A stretch of DNA of 34,548 bases from the NCBI GenBank assembly GCA_949292985.1, contig CASFBF010000007.1, positions 1-34,548 of the forward strand, read 5' to 3'. Positions 33,058 to 34,548 of the stretch are shown piece after piece. The DNA comes from an uncultured Bacillota bacterium (GTDB lineage Bacteria; Bacillota; Clostridia; Christensenellales; UBA1242). The position numbers and the translations under genes were made by a program. The number at the start of each line of letters is the position of its first letter. Position 1 is the first letter of the stretch. The notes below the pieces were generated by a model. It saw nothing but the letters and a program-made list of their open reading frames with translations. It did not search any database and was not told where the DNA came from.

Positions 33058-33200
33058 ATTTTTGATTATGTTTTAATTGATTTTGAGAAAAAACTAAAAA
33101 AATTATGTTTGTATTTATAAATTTTTAACAATAATTTCAGCTTTTTTATTCAGTTTTTGTGTCAGTTTTGCAAACACACGGCGGGGTTGTGGCGCTTTTT

Positions 33201-33293
33201 TTAAAAAAATAAAAAATTTATAAAAAATTTTAAAAATTTTTAAAAAAAAGTTTGAAAAAATTGTTGACAATTTTCTAGGCATTGTGATAGTAT
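33201..33293 (+). promoter_or_regulatory. Promoter of the 23S rRNA gene with A-tract upstream region
   Basis: TTGACA (33264-33269), 18 nt, TAGTAT (33288-33293) with an extended TGA. The -35 is centred in an 18-bp dyad, AAAATTGT-TG-ACAATTTT (33257-33274), as in the tRNA-Ala promoter. Phased A/T tracts at 33201-33262 resemble an UP element. This shows 23S is transcribed separately from 16S. Confidence 0.8.
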
Positions 33294-33298
33294 ATCAA

Positions 33299-33514
33299 TG
33301 CTGACCCACTTGGAGTGGCTGATGCCATTTGTCAGCAATAGAACCTTGACAACTACATAACAGTTAAAGATATCAAATATCAGTTACGAGTTATCTGTAA
33401 ACAAATGTTTACTTTGTAACGAGTAATACAAATATTTGCATATTTCAATTAACGCATAGAGTTATCTTTAAAGTTTAGATAATCAAAGCGAAAATGCTAA
33501 GAAATCCAATTTAT
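33299..33514 (+). promoter_or_regulatory. 23S leader: hairpins and ITS-like antitermination box
   Basis: TGCTGAC (33299-33305) pairs with GTCAGCA (33331-33337), enclosing CCACT/AGTGG. GAACCTTGACAACTACATAA (33341-33360) then resembles the conserved box found just before 23S in the 16S-23S spacer of Bacillota. TTGACA inside it, 17 nt before GATATC, could also be a second weak promoter. GTAAAC/GTTTAC hairpin arms lie at about 33397-33412, and GAGTTATCT is repeated at about 33388 and 33459. Confidence 0.6.

Positions 33515-34548
<1,034 letters not shown>

Larger units (their letters stand above)
32954..33514 (+). other. 560-bp gene-free region before 23S rRNA
   Basis: No convincing ORF is present. 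It holds, in order, a terminator within a nested hairpin structure (32973-33057), an AT-rich stretch with one GC-rich island (about 33177-33194), long A and T tracts (33201-33262), the 23S promoter (33257-33293), and the 23S leader with hairpins and an ITS-like box (33299-33514). Confidence 0.7.

Overview
The window looks like chromosomal DNA from a low-GC Gram-positive bacterium (Bacillota, Clostridia-like, probably an uncultured gut-type lineage). The reasons are AT-rich DNA with AGGAGG-type ribosome binding sites matching an intact CCTCC anti-SD, an AddAB helicase-nuclease, RicT/YaaT, spore maturation proteins SpmA/SpmB, and a holB-ricT-yabB / tatD-rsmA neighbourhood like that of Bacillus. 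I cannot name a genus from sequence alone.

Layout. The window opens in the 3' end of a 16S rRNA gene (1-87) that ends at its own terminator. It closes in the 5' part of a 23S rRNA gene (from about 33515) with its own promoter. A lone tRNA-Ala(UGC), also with its own promoter and terminator, lies at 25176-25252. The classical order 16S, tRNA-Ala, 23S is therefore kept on one strand but spread over 33 kb of protein genes. Left part (0.2-4.1 kb): an unknown gene, a tandem family of three four-helix membrane proteins, an unknown gene on the minus strand, and a duplicated Myb/SANT-like coiled-coil protein. 4.2-10.3 kb: addB-addA (recombinational repair). 10.4-12.7 kb: a membrane-anchored coiled-coil protein with four AT-hook motifs. 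12.8-16.2 kb: uppP (undecaprenyl-PP phosphatase) and a P2A calcium ATPase. 16.2-22.7 kb: a small XRE regulator with a divergent mini-ORF, then holB-ricT-yabB-like, spmA-spmB on the opposite strand, tatD-rsmA, a tiny DUF6774-like ORF and an HD hydrolase. 22.7-33 kb: an acidic single-pass membrane protein, inorganic pyrophosphatase, tRNA-Ala, three large tandem paralogous membrane proteins of VirB6/TrbL-like architecture, a 69-aa gene behind a perfect consensus promoter, and a structured RNA/terminator region leading into the 23S leader.

Most notable: (1) the dispersed rRNA operon with an ITS-like leader kept in front of 23S; (2) six genes, on both strands, whose start codon lies exactly 6 nt after a -10-like TANNNT hexamer and which lack an SD, so they look leaderless; (3) the three-paralog membrane protein array with a conserved core, variable linker and conserved C-terminal module but no other conjugation genes nearby; (4) the AT-hook membrane protein, a candidate membrane-to-DNA tether; (5) a terminator-like hairpin whose 3' arm is the SD of the second small membrane protein gene. 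No CRISPR, insertion sequence, transposase or prophage gene set was seen. Function calls rest on motif recognition by eye; no database search was possible.
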